64,000 bases of DNA, taken from Mucilaginibacter arboris. Its GTDB lineage: Bacteria > Bacteroidota > Bacteroidia > Sphingobacteriales > Sphingobacteriaceae. Below are positions 54,480 through 63,649 of the stretch, one piece after another. The notes under the pieces were generated by a model. That model ran no database searches. It had not been told where the DNA came from and was given only the letters and a program-made list of their open reading frames with translations. A program made the translations under genes and the position numbers. The stretch covers positions 153,245 through 217,244 of the forward strand of contig NZ_WPIK01000009.1 of the NCBI RefSeq assembly GCF_009754915.1, written 5' to 3'. Positions within the stretch are counted from its first letter, which is position 1. Each line of letters opens with the position of its first letter.

Positions 54480-55751
54480 CTATTGTAGTTTATTTGCTAC
54501 CGTAAACCAATTAGGTCTAAATAAAGAATTAAAGCCCGGGACATTTTCGTTATAATACCTATTTCCAATTAAACTTTCAGAGCTAAGTTCAAATCCTAAA
54601 TTAACTTTATCTGAATTTACTTTTTTTATACCAGGCAGAGAGATATCAAAAACTACCTCATAAGAACCTGATGCTAAACTATAAGATGGTATGGTAAAAA
54701 TTATTTCATACTTCCCAATTGCTAAAGTATTTAGATCATTATAATCATTGAAAAATATTCTTGCAAGAGGGCTATGTTCACTTGAAAGTATATTAAAACC
54801 TACCCCAATTTCACCTAAGTTTTGTAAAATTTCAAGATTAATAGTTATTATAATTTCATCAGAAGTAAAAAAAGCTTCAGTTTTATTATTTGTAGAAATG
54901 AATGTTTTAGTAATTACGATAGCATCATCTCCATTTCTACCTTCCCATACTAAAGAAGATTTTTTTGTACTTACATATTCATTAATAACATTATTTACTG
55001 TAGAAGCAGCTTTAAGGCTTCCGTTTACAAGTAGTAGACCTGTTGTACATAAATTTCTAACAGAACTAATATTATGACTTACAAAGAGAACAGTTCTGCC
55101 TTCACCTTTGCTTACTTCCCCCATCTTACCTAAACACTTTTTTTGAAATTCGGCGTCTCCAACAGCAAGTACTTCATCAACAATCAATATTTCAGATTCC
55201 AAGTGAGCAGCTACAGCAAAGGCCAATCGTACATACATTCCGGATGAATAACGTTTTACAGGTGTATCAATATATCTTTCTACACCTGCAAAGTCAACTA
55301 TTTCATCAAATTTTCTTTTGATCTCTTTTTTACGCATCCCTAGAATTGCACCATTCAAAAAGATATTTTCCCTTCCAGTCAATTCCGGATGAAAGCCTGT
55401 ACCTACTTCCAGTAAACTTGCTATGCGGCCCTTTACTTTAATACTACCTGTAGTAGGGGAGGTAACCCGGCTTAAAAGTTTTAACAAAGTACTTTTGCCT
55501 GCACCATTACGGCCGATGATACCTACTGCATCGCCTTGCTGTATATCAAAACTAATATTGTTTAAACTCAGCACTATATCGCTGGCGCCTTTCACAGAAC
55601 GATCGTTAGCTTCCCCGATGGTCATAAACGGGTCTTCTTTGCCGCGTACTTTAGCGAACCACCTTTCTAAATCTCTGGAAAGGGTACCTGTACCGATAGT
55701 ACCTAATTGGTATGCTTTTGAAAGATTTTCAACCTTAATGGCTGTTGACAT
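54480..55751 (-). CDS. Polysaccharide ABC exporter ATPase (Wzt-like), copy 1
   Basis: A 423-residue ATPase with Walker A GIIGRNGAGKST, signature RYSSGM and Walker B ILIVDEVLAVGD, nearly identical to the protein at 47464 over the first 235 residues. The tail from about residue 245 (NNVINEYVSTKKSSLVWEGRNGDDAIVITKTFIS) is a different beta-sandwich domain and would recognise a different polymer end. It lies nearer to wzm and is probably its original partner. Confidence 0.92.
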   Translation of the reverse strand: MSTAIKVENLSKAYQLGTIGTGTLSRDLERWFAKVRGKEDPFMTIGEANDRSVKGASDIVLSLNNISFDIQQGDAVGIIGRNGAGKSTLLKLLSRVTSPTTGSIKVKGRIASLLEVGTGFHPELTGRENIFLNGAILGMRKKEIKRKFDEIVDFAGVERYIDTPVKRYSSGMYVRLAFAVAAHLESEILIVDEVLAVGDAEFQKKCLGKMGEVSKGEGRTVLFVSHNISSVRNLCTTGLLLVNGSLKAASTVNNVINEYVSTKKSSLVWEGRNGDDAIVITKTFISTNNKTEAFFTSDEIIITINLEILQNLGEIGVGFNILSSEHSPLARIFFNDYNDLNTLAIGKYEIIFTIPSYSLASGSYEVVFDISLPGIKKVNSDKVNLGFELSSESLIGNRYYNENVPGFNSLFRPNWFTVANKLQ

Positions 55752-55802
55752 ATTTTTTTTGTTAATTAATAGAAATTATTTTTTGTATCAGCTTTATCAG
55801 AA

Positions 55803-56906
55803 TTATAAGTGTAAATGCAGGTGTTTATAGAAACCTTCCGGCGTAAAGTATTCTTTCCAGATATTTCTGATATTTATTTGCAGTTCTTTAAATTCTTCTG
55901 CTGATAAGCTATTATGAAATTCCAATACTTTTTCCGGAATTTGATTGATTTCATCTTCTTCTACCCAAACGCAATATTTTTTCCAGTCGATAATAAAATC
56001 AAAAGGTAAAACACAATCTGTATTTACAAAAACGGGTATTCTACCACAACATAATGCCTCAAAAAAACGTATCGAGTTATTTCCATATCCCCTTACACAT
56101 AAAGTATAATCGCTATCAATGATATTTTCTACATAGCCTTTTCTAAAAGAAGCGTTTAATTCTTTAATGCCACCCGGGTATAAACCACCAACAGGCCCAC
56201 CAAAACCAAAGTTAGATCTGATTACAAAATTATTTTTAACTTTTTTGCTTTTTAGAATAGATAATAATGCCCTAACCCGATAAGAATGTGCTGATATAGA
56301 AGGAAAAGTCTTCATGACGCCCAGGTAATTCATTGCCAGTCTTAATGCTTCTTTTACCTTGTAAAATCCAAACTTTTGTGCCAGGGGAGGGGCAAAGCCG
56401 CAAAACCCTATTGTAGGAACAGTTTTTTTGGCCCTTATGGGTAATTGATTGTTGTAATATTCAGCTATAAAATCCTCAAAGAAAAATGTAAAAGCAAATT
56501 CATTGCTTTTTCTCCTGGATTGGTACAGGGTATTACAGAAGATGATTGAATTTTTGATCTTAACATTAAAATAATCAATGTCGGATCCTAAAAATACAAA
56601 TGTTTTTTTTCCGCTTTTTTCAGCCTGCTCAGCAAAAGTTTTGATTTCCTGCTCAAACTTGATATCGTTTTCTTTTTGGGTATATCTAACGGGCAGTAAA
56701 CAAGCGTCACTTTCTTCAATAGAAGTAAGTTCAATAAATCTCTTACCTTCTTTTTCAAACTTGTCAAACCTCCCTATGGTTATATTTAATTCGGGGTTTC
56801 TTTCTTTACTGTCCTGGCCACAAAAAGGGACTAATAAATCAACTACAGGCTGATCTATTTTGAGTAGGGTAAGATCGGTGTATAGTTTTAATTTATTTAA
56901 ATCCAA
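55803..56906 (-). CDS. Exostosin-like glycosyltransferase (GT47-type), copy 1
   Basis: A 367-residue protein, paralogue of the one at 45269-46312: TVPTIGFCGFAPP in the middle and CVRGYGNNSIRFFEALCCGRIPVFVNTDCVLPFDFIIDWKKYCVWVEEDE at the end. The first 130 residues are variable. A motif copy (56345-56356) encodes KVKEAL and keeps its A-rich arm. The gene lies 51 bases before the wzt gene, as in a wzt-linked module. Confidence 0.8.
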   Translation of the reverse strand: MDLNKLKLYTDLTLLKIDQPVVDLLVPFCGQDSKERNPELNITIGRFDKFEKEGKRFIELTSIEESDACLLPVRYTQKENDIKFEQEIKTFAEQAEKSGKKTFVFLGSDIDYFNVKIKNSIIFCNTLYQSRRKSNEFAFTFFFEDFIAEYYNNQLPIRAKKTVPTIGFCGFAPPLAQKFGFYKVKEALRLAMNYLGVMKTFPSISAHSYRVRALLSILKSKKVKNNFVIRSNFGFGGPVGGLYPGGIKELNASFRKGYVENIIDSDYTLCVRGYGNNSIRFFEALCCGRIPVFVNTDCVLPFDFIIDWKKYCVWVEEDEINQIPEKVLEFHNSLSAEEFKELQINIRNIWKEYFTPEGFYKHLHLHL

Positions 56907-57034
56907 TTAGATTAGTTTTAATTATACTTTCTAAAATAGAACAGTGAAACAGAAATTTATTTTTGTAAAATTTTACTTACAATAGGTTGGGTTAATTTGA
57001 ATTATAATAGGAAACCTATCATATTTTTAAGTGA

Positions 57035-57046
57035 TAAAAGAAGTAT
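57035..57046 (+). repeat. Single variant dispersed-motif copy
   Basis: TAAAAGAAGTAT preceded by ATTTTTAAGTGA, between the RmlD-like and exostosin-like genes. Confidence 0.65.
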
Positions 57047-57073
57047 ATTATCCTTTTAAATTTAATAGCTGGC

Positions 57074-57988
57074 TTAAAATTTATCCTTCAAATACTCCGA
57101 AAAATAAAGGCCAATATAATTTTTTAAAGCAATCCGCCAATCGCGCATAATATTTAATTCGCGTAACTCTAACTTTTTATTAACTAATCGTTCGCAAGCA
57201 GGCCTCTGGGCAAAGTATGTTTCTTTAAAATACTCAGACGTTACATCATGAAAAACTACTTTATCTTGCAAGCCAATTATATTTACCAGTTCTTCTGCAA
57301 CTTCGCGTCGGCTGGTTTGTCCTTTACAAACTAAATTATATAAGCCCCAGTATTCTTTTTCAATAATCGCTTTTGCGTTTTTAGCAAAATCTACCGTAAA
57401 TGTTGGTGTTCCGTCTTTATCATCCACGATATATAAATCTCTTTTTCCGGAAACTAATTGCTTGATAAGTTTATTAATAAATTTTTTGTCTTTATCCGGT
57501 CCGCCACCCATCATCCAACCGGCACGGCAGACTACATATCTATCTGCATGTTCAACAACATATCGTTCTCCCATGTACTTTGACCGGGCATAATGGCCTA
57601 AGGGGTTAGGCTGGTCCCAATCGTCATACAACTCCTTTTTGCCATCAAAAATTCCGGCGGTGCTAATATATAGCAGAGGTATATTTAATTCATTTGCAAT
57701 ATAGACTGCATTTTCAACCGCTATAGTATTCGTTAAATAGGTGTCATCAACATTAAGTTCACAAAACTCAAGATCTGTATAGGCCCCTAAATGGAACAAG
57801 TAGTCAGGTTTAAATTCTTCAACATCTTGTTTGTATTTATCAAAATCACGAAAATCCAAAAAACTTAACCAATTAGCATTCACATCTTTGTCGGTACATT
57901 TAATTAGATAATCATCTTTAAATACCTGGTAAAATGCTTCGCCTAACATACCACCTGCACCAGCAATATACACTTTTTTCTGTGTCAT
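57074..57988 (-). CDS. RmlD-like sugar-nucleotide reductase
   Basis: A 304-residue short-chain dehydrogenase-fold enzyme of the dTDP-4-dehydrorhamnose reductase type. The N-terminus IAGAGGMLGEAFYQVF binds NAD(P)H; ISTAGIFDGKKELYDDWDQPNPLGHYARSKYMGE holds the Tyr-x3-Lys pair; RAGWMMGGG is family-typical. No rmlA, rmlB or rmlC lies in this window, so the substrate may be a nucleotide sugar made elsewhere; the name is by similarity. Confidence 0.82.
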   Translation of the reverse strand: MTQKKVYIAGAGGMLGEAFYQVFKDDYLIKCTDKDVNANWLSFLDFRDFDKYKQDVEEFKPDYLFHLGAYTDLEFCELNVDDTYLTNTIAVENAVYIANELNIPLLYISTAGIFDGKKELYDDWDQPNPLGHYARSKYMGERYVVEHADRYVVCRAGWMMGGGPDKDKKFINKLIKQLVSGKRDLYIVDDKDGTPTFTVDFAKNAKAIIEKEYWGLYNLVCKGQTSRREVAEELVNIIGLQDKVVFHDVTSEYFKETYFAQRPACERLVNKKLELRELNIMRDWRIALKNYIGLYFSEYLKDKF

Positions 57989-58092
57989 AGTTTAAAGTTT
58001 ATTAATGTTTAGAATGATTTAACTAATTTATAATATAATAATTTGTTGCGATTAGTTATAAAATGTTAATGAATAGCAGGATAAATAGAGTT

Positions 58093-58893
58093 TTATAAAC
58101 CATCCCATACAGAAGAATGAATTTTAGGGTTTTGCTGAAAAAAGTTAAATTTTGAAGTATAAGAAACAACAACTCTTTTTGCTACAGCATCCATTAATAA
58201 TAAATCAGGTGCTGCTTGTTTTAACGGCTCTTGCAGTTTAATTAATTTGACAGCACCTTTACCCCGTACAGCATAAGCGTGAGTACCAATATGGGCTCCA
58301 TCTTTTCTTAATAAAGTGGAAAAGGGGCCCGGATAAGTGTTTTTCTTACGAATAATGGATTTTGTTCTGATACCAACTTTGTATAGAAAATTAATGAAAT
58401 AATAATATTTTAGTTTGCCCCAAAAGCTAAAGTTATTATTAATAATATGTCCTAAATATAATAATTCCCAATTATCAGGTACCTGATTTAGTGTTTCAGA
58501 TAAATATTTTAAATTTTCTTCAACAGGCATTACATCATCTTCTAAAATTAATACTTTATCTAATTGGTTATCTAAAATATATTGATACATTTTTATATGA
58601 GACATAGAACAGGCAATTTGATTAATATGTACAGGAGAAGATCCCATATTCATATAATCAATATTGGTTTGTTTATAGATATCCTGAATATTAGCTGCAA
58701 CCACACCGCTTTCTATAAGTTCTTTTAACTTCAGCATACTGCCTTCTACCCCATAAAAAATTTCGTAATCTAACCCGCCTAAAACTTGTTTAAGTATCTC
58801 TCTTCTATTTGCATTTCTCTGAATAGTTAAAATAAGTATTTTATCGAAATAAGTATTTAATATTTTAAGATGAGGCTGATCAGGATTAATCAT
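58093..58893 (-). CDS. Glycosyltransferase, GT25
   Basis: A 266-residue GT25-type enzyme, the family of lipooligosaccharide beta-galactosyltransferases. FDKILILTIQRNANRREILKQVLGGL, the QIACSMSHIKMYQYI stretch and KVLILEDDVMPVEENLKYL (EDD metal site) match, as does GTHAYAVRGKGAVKL. The donor is probably UDP-galactose by family, but this is not certain. It lies 37 bases after the wzm gene. Confidence 0.87.
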   Translation of the reverse strand: MINPDQPHLKILNTYFDKILILTIQRNANRREILKQVLGGLDYEIFYGVEGSMLKLKELIESGVVAANIQDIYKQTNIDYMNMGSSPVHINQIACSMSHIKMYQYILDNQLDKVLILEDDVMPVEENLKYLSETLNQVPDNWELLYLGHIINNNFSFWGKLKYYYFINFLYKVGIRTKSIIRKKNTYPGPFSTLLRKDGAHIGTHAYAVRGKGAVKLIKLQEPLKQAAPDLLLMDAVAKRVVVSYTSKFNFFQQNPKIHSSVWDGL

Positions 58894-58929
58894 ATTGTAA
58901 ACTTTAATTTATTTAGGAGTTGGATATAG

Positions 58930-59793
58930 TTAAACAGTATCAACAAAACTCTTTTCTACCTTGTTAAAAATAATTGTACCTAAAAAAAGAAATACAATAG
59001 TTGCTAAAGTGGAATATCCTAATGCTGGCCAATTAAAGCTTCCTGTACCCAAAAATCCATACCTAAAAGTTTCTATTAATTCCGTCATTGGATTAGCGGC
59101 AATTAACCAACGATATTTAGGTGGGGCAGCTGATAACGGATAAATAACTGTTGTAGCATACATTAACAATTGTACGCCAAATGCAAGTAAAAATGCTAGG
59201 TCTCTATATTTAGTAGTCATGGCAGAAATAATCATACCTGCACCTAAACCCATCGCAGCCATTAATATTACCACAACTGGAAATAAAGCAATAGCCCAGG
59301 TTGGATGAAAGGCAGCGCCATGAAATGCATAATAAGCCATGACCAATAGAAACAGCAAAAATTGAACACCAAAGCGTACTAGGTTACTCAGCACAATACT
59401 TAAGGGCATAATTAACCTTGGAAAATATACTTTTCCAAAAATATCTGCATTGTCCCTAAAAACAGTTGAAGTTTTAGTCAAACAATCTGCAAAATAATTC
59501 CAGGCTGTAATACCTGCCATGTAAAATAAAGGCGGAGGGAGCTTATCTGTAGATATTTTTGCAAGCCCCCCAAAAATAAAAGTAAACATAATGGTGGTTA
59601 CCAAAGGCTGCACAAAGAACCAGATGGGACCTAAAATAGTTTGTTTGTAAAAAGACACAAAGTCTCTCCTTACTAACAATCCTAAAAGATCTCTGTATTT
59701 CCATACATCACTTAAATGTAAATCAAATGCACTATTTTGAGGCTTAATTTCCAGGTCCCATTCCTGATTAGATATAGTTAATTTTTCATTCAT
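58930..59793 (-). CDS. Polysaccharide ABC exporter permease (Wzm-like)
   Basis: A 287-residue inner-membrane ABC-2 permease with six hydrophobic segments. LLVRRDFVSFYKQTILGPIWFFVQPLVTTIMFTFIFG opens the domain, and YRWLIAANPMTELIETFRYGFLG is the typical late loop. It pairs with a Wzt ATPase to move finished polysaccharide to the periplasm. It is the only such permease in the window, although two Wzt genes are present. Its upstream gap of 445 bases probably contains a promoter. Confidence 0.93.
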   Translation of the reverse strand: MNEKLTISNQEWDLEIKPQNSAFDLHLSDVWKYRDLLGLLVRRDFVSFYKQTILGPIWFFVQPLVTTIMFTFIFGGLAKISTDKLPPPLFYMAGITAWNYFADCLTKTSTVFRDNADIFGKVYFPRLIMPLSIVLSNLVRFGVQFLLFLLVMAYYAFHGAAFHPTWAIALFPVVVILMAAMGLGAGMIISAMTTKYRDLAFLLAFGVQLLMYATTVIYPLSAAPPKYRWLIAANPMTELIETFRYGFLGTGSFNWPALGYSTLATIVFLFLGTIIFNKVEKSFVDTV

Positions 59794-60238
59794 TATATTT
59801 TTCGTTCTTTTTACTTATCTTAATGAAACGTTTAACTTATTAGTTTGATGCTATTAATTAAAATATCCTGTTTGATAATATAATTTCAATTTTTATTATT
59901 TTTAATTAAATAAGGTATTGTTTTATAGCTGTTGTAATAAAACACAAATATGAATTAAATTATTTTAAGTTATGTGGCTTTATTGTGAATTTATCATAAT
60001 TGTAATTTTACGGCTTCGCCCTTTCAGTCCCATACTGATTAAATACAAAAACAATAAAAATAAGAGATAATTAAGCTGTATAATTAAGCTAATTTTAGTT
60101 CCTGATGCTTTAAATTAAAAATTCTGCATTTTACGGAAATGATATAAAGGCATTAATAAGCCATTATTAAAGCGAGAAGTGTATGTTCATAAAATTTACT
60201 TCTTATATGATTTGCTATAATAGTTATATGAAAAAGCA
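59794..60238. other. 445-base gap between wzc-like and wzm-like genes
   Basis: No gene is seen and no dispersed motif is present. It is very AT-rich except for a small GC-rich patch (ACGGCTTCGCCCTTTCAG, near 60011). It probably holds a promoter and leader for the wzm group, but no promoter with good spacing could be fixed. Confidence 0.4.
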
Positions 60239-62596
60239 TTAAAATCTGTCTAAAAGGTCTTTAAATGCAGACTTTATAGATTTCTTTTTTTTGTTTTGTG
60301 TATAATAACTATTGTCGTAATGATAGCCACTACCATATTTATTATTTTGCACTCCGTTAAAAACAATATTTAGTTTAGGAAACCTTTTTTCTTTAGACAT
60401 CCGTTTGATATAGTCCAGCTCTTCTTTAGAAGTATAGCCCTGGCGTACGACGTATAAGGTTACATCACATAATTCTGCTAAAATCAATGAATCTGTTACT
60501 AAATGAACAGGAGGTGTATCTAATAGAATATCGTCGTATTCCGTTTTTAACAAATCCAACATCTCCTGCATTCTGTAATTTTCTAAAAGCTCAGAGGGGT
60601 TATCAGGCAATGTTCCGGCCCCTATAACAAACATATTTGGACGAATTGAAGTAGTTTGAATAATCGTTTTAATGTCGTTTACTTGGCCTGATAAAAAATC
60701 ACTTATTCCAAGATATTCAGGGTTAAGATCAAAAGTTTTAGAAACTTTTGGTTTTCTTAGATCTAATTCTAAAATAATTGTTTTTCTGCCTGATGCAGCA
60801 ATAGCCACCGCTAAATTACTGGATATAAATGTTTTTCCTTCACCAGAGGTGCTGGAAGTAAACAAGGTAACCCTGCCCTTAGGCTTCTTTTGATGCAGAT
60901 ATACTAATCTCGTACGGAGTTCCCTAATTTGCTCTCCTAATATATTACCATTTCTGCTTAATATAGATTTAAGGGAATTATCTTCTTCATAATTCACTTC
61001 GGTAATTACAGGCGTATTTGTAGTGTTTTCAATTTCACGTTTATCTATAATCTGGTTTTTAATCGCATTACGGCCATAAACAAATCCGGCTGGTAAAATT
61101 AATCCCAATAAAAATGCAGCAGTTAAAATTACAGGTGCTTTTGAAGGTGTTAGTCCTGCATCGTGTGGTTCATCTACAACCTGTACATCAGAAAGTGTAG
61201 ATGCATAATTTAAAGCAATAGTTTCCCGCTGTTGTGATAAATAAAGGAACTGATCTTCTTTTAATGACTTTTGGCGGGTCATACCAACAAATTCCCTTTC
61301 CTGTGCAGGCACTTCCTTAAAGGACGATTCAAACTGGGAATTGTTAGCTTCTAATTGTCTTTTTGTAGTAAGCAACGAAGTTCTGACACCACGAATTGTT
61401 TCTTTTATAGCATCCTTTAAATATTTAATTTGCTTATTAATTGGATCAAAGATTGGATTGCTTTCTGGTGTAGTAGATAATAATTTATTTCTTTGTTGTA
61501 TTGCTGTAGATAGTTGACCTACCAATGCACCGAGGCTTGGATCAGAAATGCCGGTTGTTACTGGAGCGTTATCATCGTTACGTGCAGAATTAACATAATT
61601 TTCAATTCCAGAAAGCAAGTCTAACTGGATGTTTAATTCAGCTAATTTAGCATCATTTGATTGTACGTTTCCTAAATAAGCCCCGCCTTTAGCAGAAATA
61701 TCTGTAAAATTATTACTGCTTTTATAACCTGCTGTTTTTTTCTCTGCTTCATTTAGCTCCTGTGTTATGGTGGCAAGCCTGTTATTCAAAAATTTCAAAG
61801 CATTTGCTGTTGCCTGATTTTTGTTTTCTTTTGTTGCAGCTATGTAATTTTTAATTAAAGCAGTTAAAAAAGCTTTTCCACGTTCCGGTACTTCATCACT
61901 AACAGTTAAATCTAACAAGTTAGATCCGGTAGCTGCGGCTGCAATACTTATTTTACCCTGGTAATTACCAGCAATAGCATCAGGATTGCTTAATGTAATC
62001 CTGATCTTTTTACCAATATATTGAGTTGTATATTTTGTAGTGTCTAACTTCCACTCGCCGAAGCTATTTTTTAAAATATTATTAAACGATGCGTTTAGCA
62101 CAGTTCCGTCTGATTTTAACAAGACAAAACGATTATTCGCAAGAACAATTATTTCAAATACCTGATTTTCCTTTATTTTTGCTTTATTAGAAAGTCTGAA
62201 ACGGATAGGGCTGGTAGCATATACATCTTTCTGGTAATATTTACCAGATTCTTCATACGTCACCCATAAATCCAAATCATTGACTGCCTGGCTAACTATA
62301 GGCCTAGATTTTAATATTTCTATTTCATTGTCTATTCCTTTAGATGCATCTGTGACATTTAATTTTTCCAAAGCATTACTCTCACCAGATGGCTTTCCAT
62401 TATTAACCAATATTTTTGCACTAGCTTGATAAGAAGGTTTTGCCTTACGGATATTATAATAAGCAATACCTGTAGTAATTAAGATGCCAATTAAGAAGAG
62501 TGGCCAATGATATAAACACCTGGATAAAAAATATTTTAAACCGTTGAAGTTATCTGACTGAATAGAATTTTCGTATTGTATTGTTTCGTTTTCCAT
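60239..62596 (-). CDS. Wzc-like tyrosine kinase and polysaccharide co-polymerase
   Basis: A 785-residue inner-membrane protein. Residues 30-50 and about 495-515 are transmembrane. Between them lie a Wzz domain, long coiled coils and the GNVR-type stretch REFVGMTRQKSLKEDQFLYLSQQRE. The cytoplasmic BY-kinase has Walker A STSGEGKT (about 582-589), Walker A' IILELDLRKPK and Walker B DDILLDTPP. The tail carries a tyrosine cluster (YGSGYHYDNSYY, about 754-765) for autophosphorylation. It controls chain length and export together with the Wza-like lipoprotein, whose stop lies five bases upstream. Confidence 0.95.
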   Translation of the reverse strand: MENETIQYENSIQSDNFNGLKYFLSRCLYHWPLFLIGILITTGIAYYNIRKAKPSYQASAKILVNNGKPSGESNALEKLNVTDASKGIDNEIEILKSRPIVSQAVNDLDLWVTYEESGKYYQKDVYATSPIRFRLSNKAKIKENQVFEIIVLANNRFVLLKSDGTVLNASFNNILKNSFGEWKLDTTKYTTQYIGKKIRITLSNPDAIAGNYQGKISIAAAATGSNLLDLTVSDEVPERGKAFLTALIKNYIAATKENKNQATANALKFLNNRLATITQELNEAEKKTAGYKSSNNFTDISAKGGAYLGNVQSNDAKLAELNIQLDLLSGIENYVNSARNDDNAPVTTGISDPSLGALVGQLSTAIQQRNKLLSTTPESNPIFDPINKQIKYLKDAIKETIRGVRTSLLTTKRQLEANNSQFESSFKEVPAQEREFVGMTRQKSLKEDQFLYLSQQRETIALNYASTLSDVQVVDEPHDAGLTPSKAPVILTAAFLLGLILPAGFVYGRNAIKNQIIDKREIENTTNTPVITEVNYEEDNSLKSILSRNGNILGEQIRELRTRLVYLHQKKPKGRVTLFTSSTSGEGKTFISSNLAVAIAASGRKTIILELDLRKPKVSKTFDLNPEYLGISDFLSGQVNDIKTIIQTTSIRPNMFVIGAGTLPDNPSELLENYRMQEMLDLLKTEYDDILLDTPPVHLVTDSLILAELCDVTLYVVRQGYTSKEELDYIKRMSKEKRFPKLNIVFNGVQNNKYGSGYHYDNSYYTQNKKKKSIKSAFKDLLDRF

Positions 62597-62601
62597 TAGG
62601 T

Positions 62602-63387
62602 TTACCTGGTAATTAATGAAACTCCCAAAATAATTAAAGATACAATACCCCCAATTAGGCCCAGGTTTCTACTGAAGTTGTCTGCAGCTAAAGTGGATTT
62701 GTATTTTCCAGGGGTTACATAAATAATATCATTATTTTTTAAATAATAGTAAGGGGAATTAAATATATCTTTTGAATTTAAGTTTATTGGAATATAAGAC
62801 CTCTTACCATTTTGCTCCCGGATCAATAAAATATCACTTCTTACGGCAGTTATGCTTAAATCTCCAGCCAGTGTTATAGCGTCAGTTAAATTTAAACGGT
62901 CGTTTTGTACCCTAAGTACTCTTGGACTTCCCACGTCTCCCATAACAGTTACTTTGAAGTTACTAATGGTTACCGTAACGTAAGGCTCTTTTAAATATTT
63001 TGAAAGTAAAGTAGTTAATGCTTGTTTAAATTCCGGGACCGTATAACCGGCAGCTTTTATGTTACCTAATATTGGCAATTGTATATTTCCTGCTTTATCT
63101 ACTAAATAACCATTCGCTACCGCTGTTGCATCAGATGCACCTGTAACGGTAGTTGCATTAGTGCTAACTACTCCATGATTATAAACGGCAGATGCATCAG
63201 GATTTAAACTACTGATGTTAATAGCTAAAATATCTTGTGGCTGGATAGTAACCGGAATGAATGGTTCTGCAGTTTCGGTAGTTATCGAAGACCGGTTTAC
63301 ATCCTTAAAATAAGTCAGATTTTTATTGGTGGCACAGGAAGATACAAGGAAAATTAGCAATAGGCCGTAAAATAAATTTTTAATCAT
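62602..63387 (-). CDS. Wza-like polysaccharide export lipoprotein
   Basis: A 261-residue outer-membrane polysaccharide export protein. The lipobox is FLVSSCATNKN (Cys about 18). A Poly_export domain follows (IQPQDILAINISSLNPDASAVY, YLVDKAGNIQLPILGNIKAAGYTVPEFKQAL) and then an SLBB-type domain (VTVMGDVGSPRVLRVQNDRLNLTDAITLAGDL). The C-terminal hydrophobic segment LGLIGGIVSLIILGVSLI is usual for Bacteroidota members. It is the first gene of the locus, so the main promoter should lie upstream of 63387 on the minus strand. Confidence 0.94.
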   Translation of the reverse strand: MIKNLFYGLLLIFLVSSCATNKNLTYFKDVNRSSITTETAEPFIPVTIQPQDILAINISSLNPDASAVYNHGVVSTNATTVTGASDATAVANGYLVDKAGNIQLPILGNIKAAGYTVPEFKQALTTLLSKYLKEPYVTVTISNFKVTVMGDVGSPRVLRVQNDRLNLTDAITLAGDLSITAVRSDILLIREQNGKRSYIPINLNSKDIFNSPYYYLKNNDIIYVTPGKYKSTLAADNFSRNLGLIGGIVSLIILGVSLITR

Positions 63388-63649
63388 GTTTCAGAATGTA
63401 TTTTTTGTGGATAAAGGTAATAGTATATTATTAACAAATCAAGCTGTTTTAATTAAGTAAGAAAGCCGTTATAGAGTTACCTGATACGTTACTTTTCTAC
63501 AAAAAGTTATACTTTTTAAAGTTCAGAGACTTCTGATCTTCAAAATTCAAATTCTTACTAATAAATATAATAGCTTATTTTAAAGGAGTAGGTTTGTGAT
63601 CGAACGTTTTTTCTTGATTAGGATGATAAAACTTTTCCGGCATAGCTTA
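63388..63649. other. Upstream region of the polysaccharide locus
   Basis: No gene is seen. It should contain the promoter for the wza-wzc transcript; no exact TTTG/TAnnTTTG pair is visible on the minus strand. It is bounded by the MITE copy at 63650. Confidence 0.4.
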
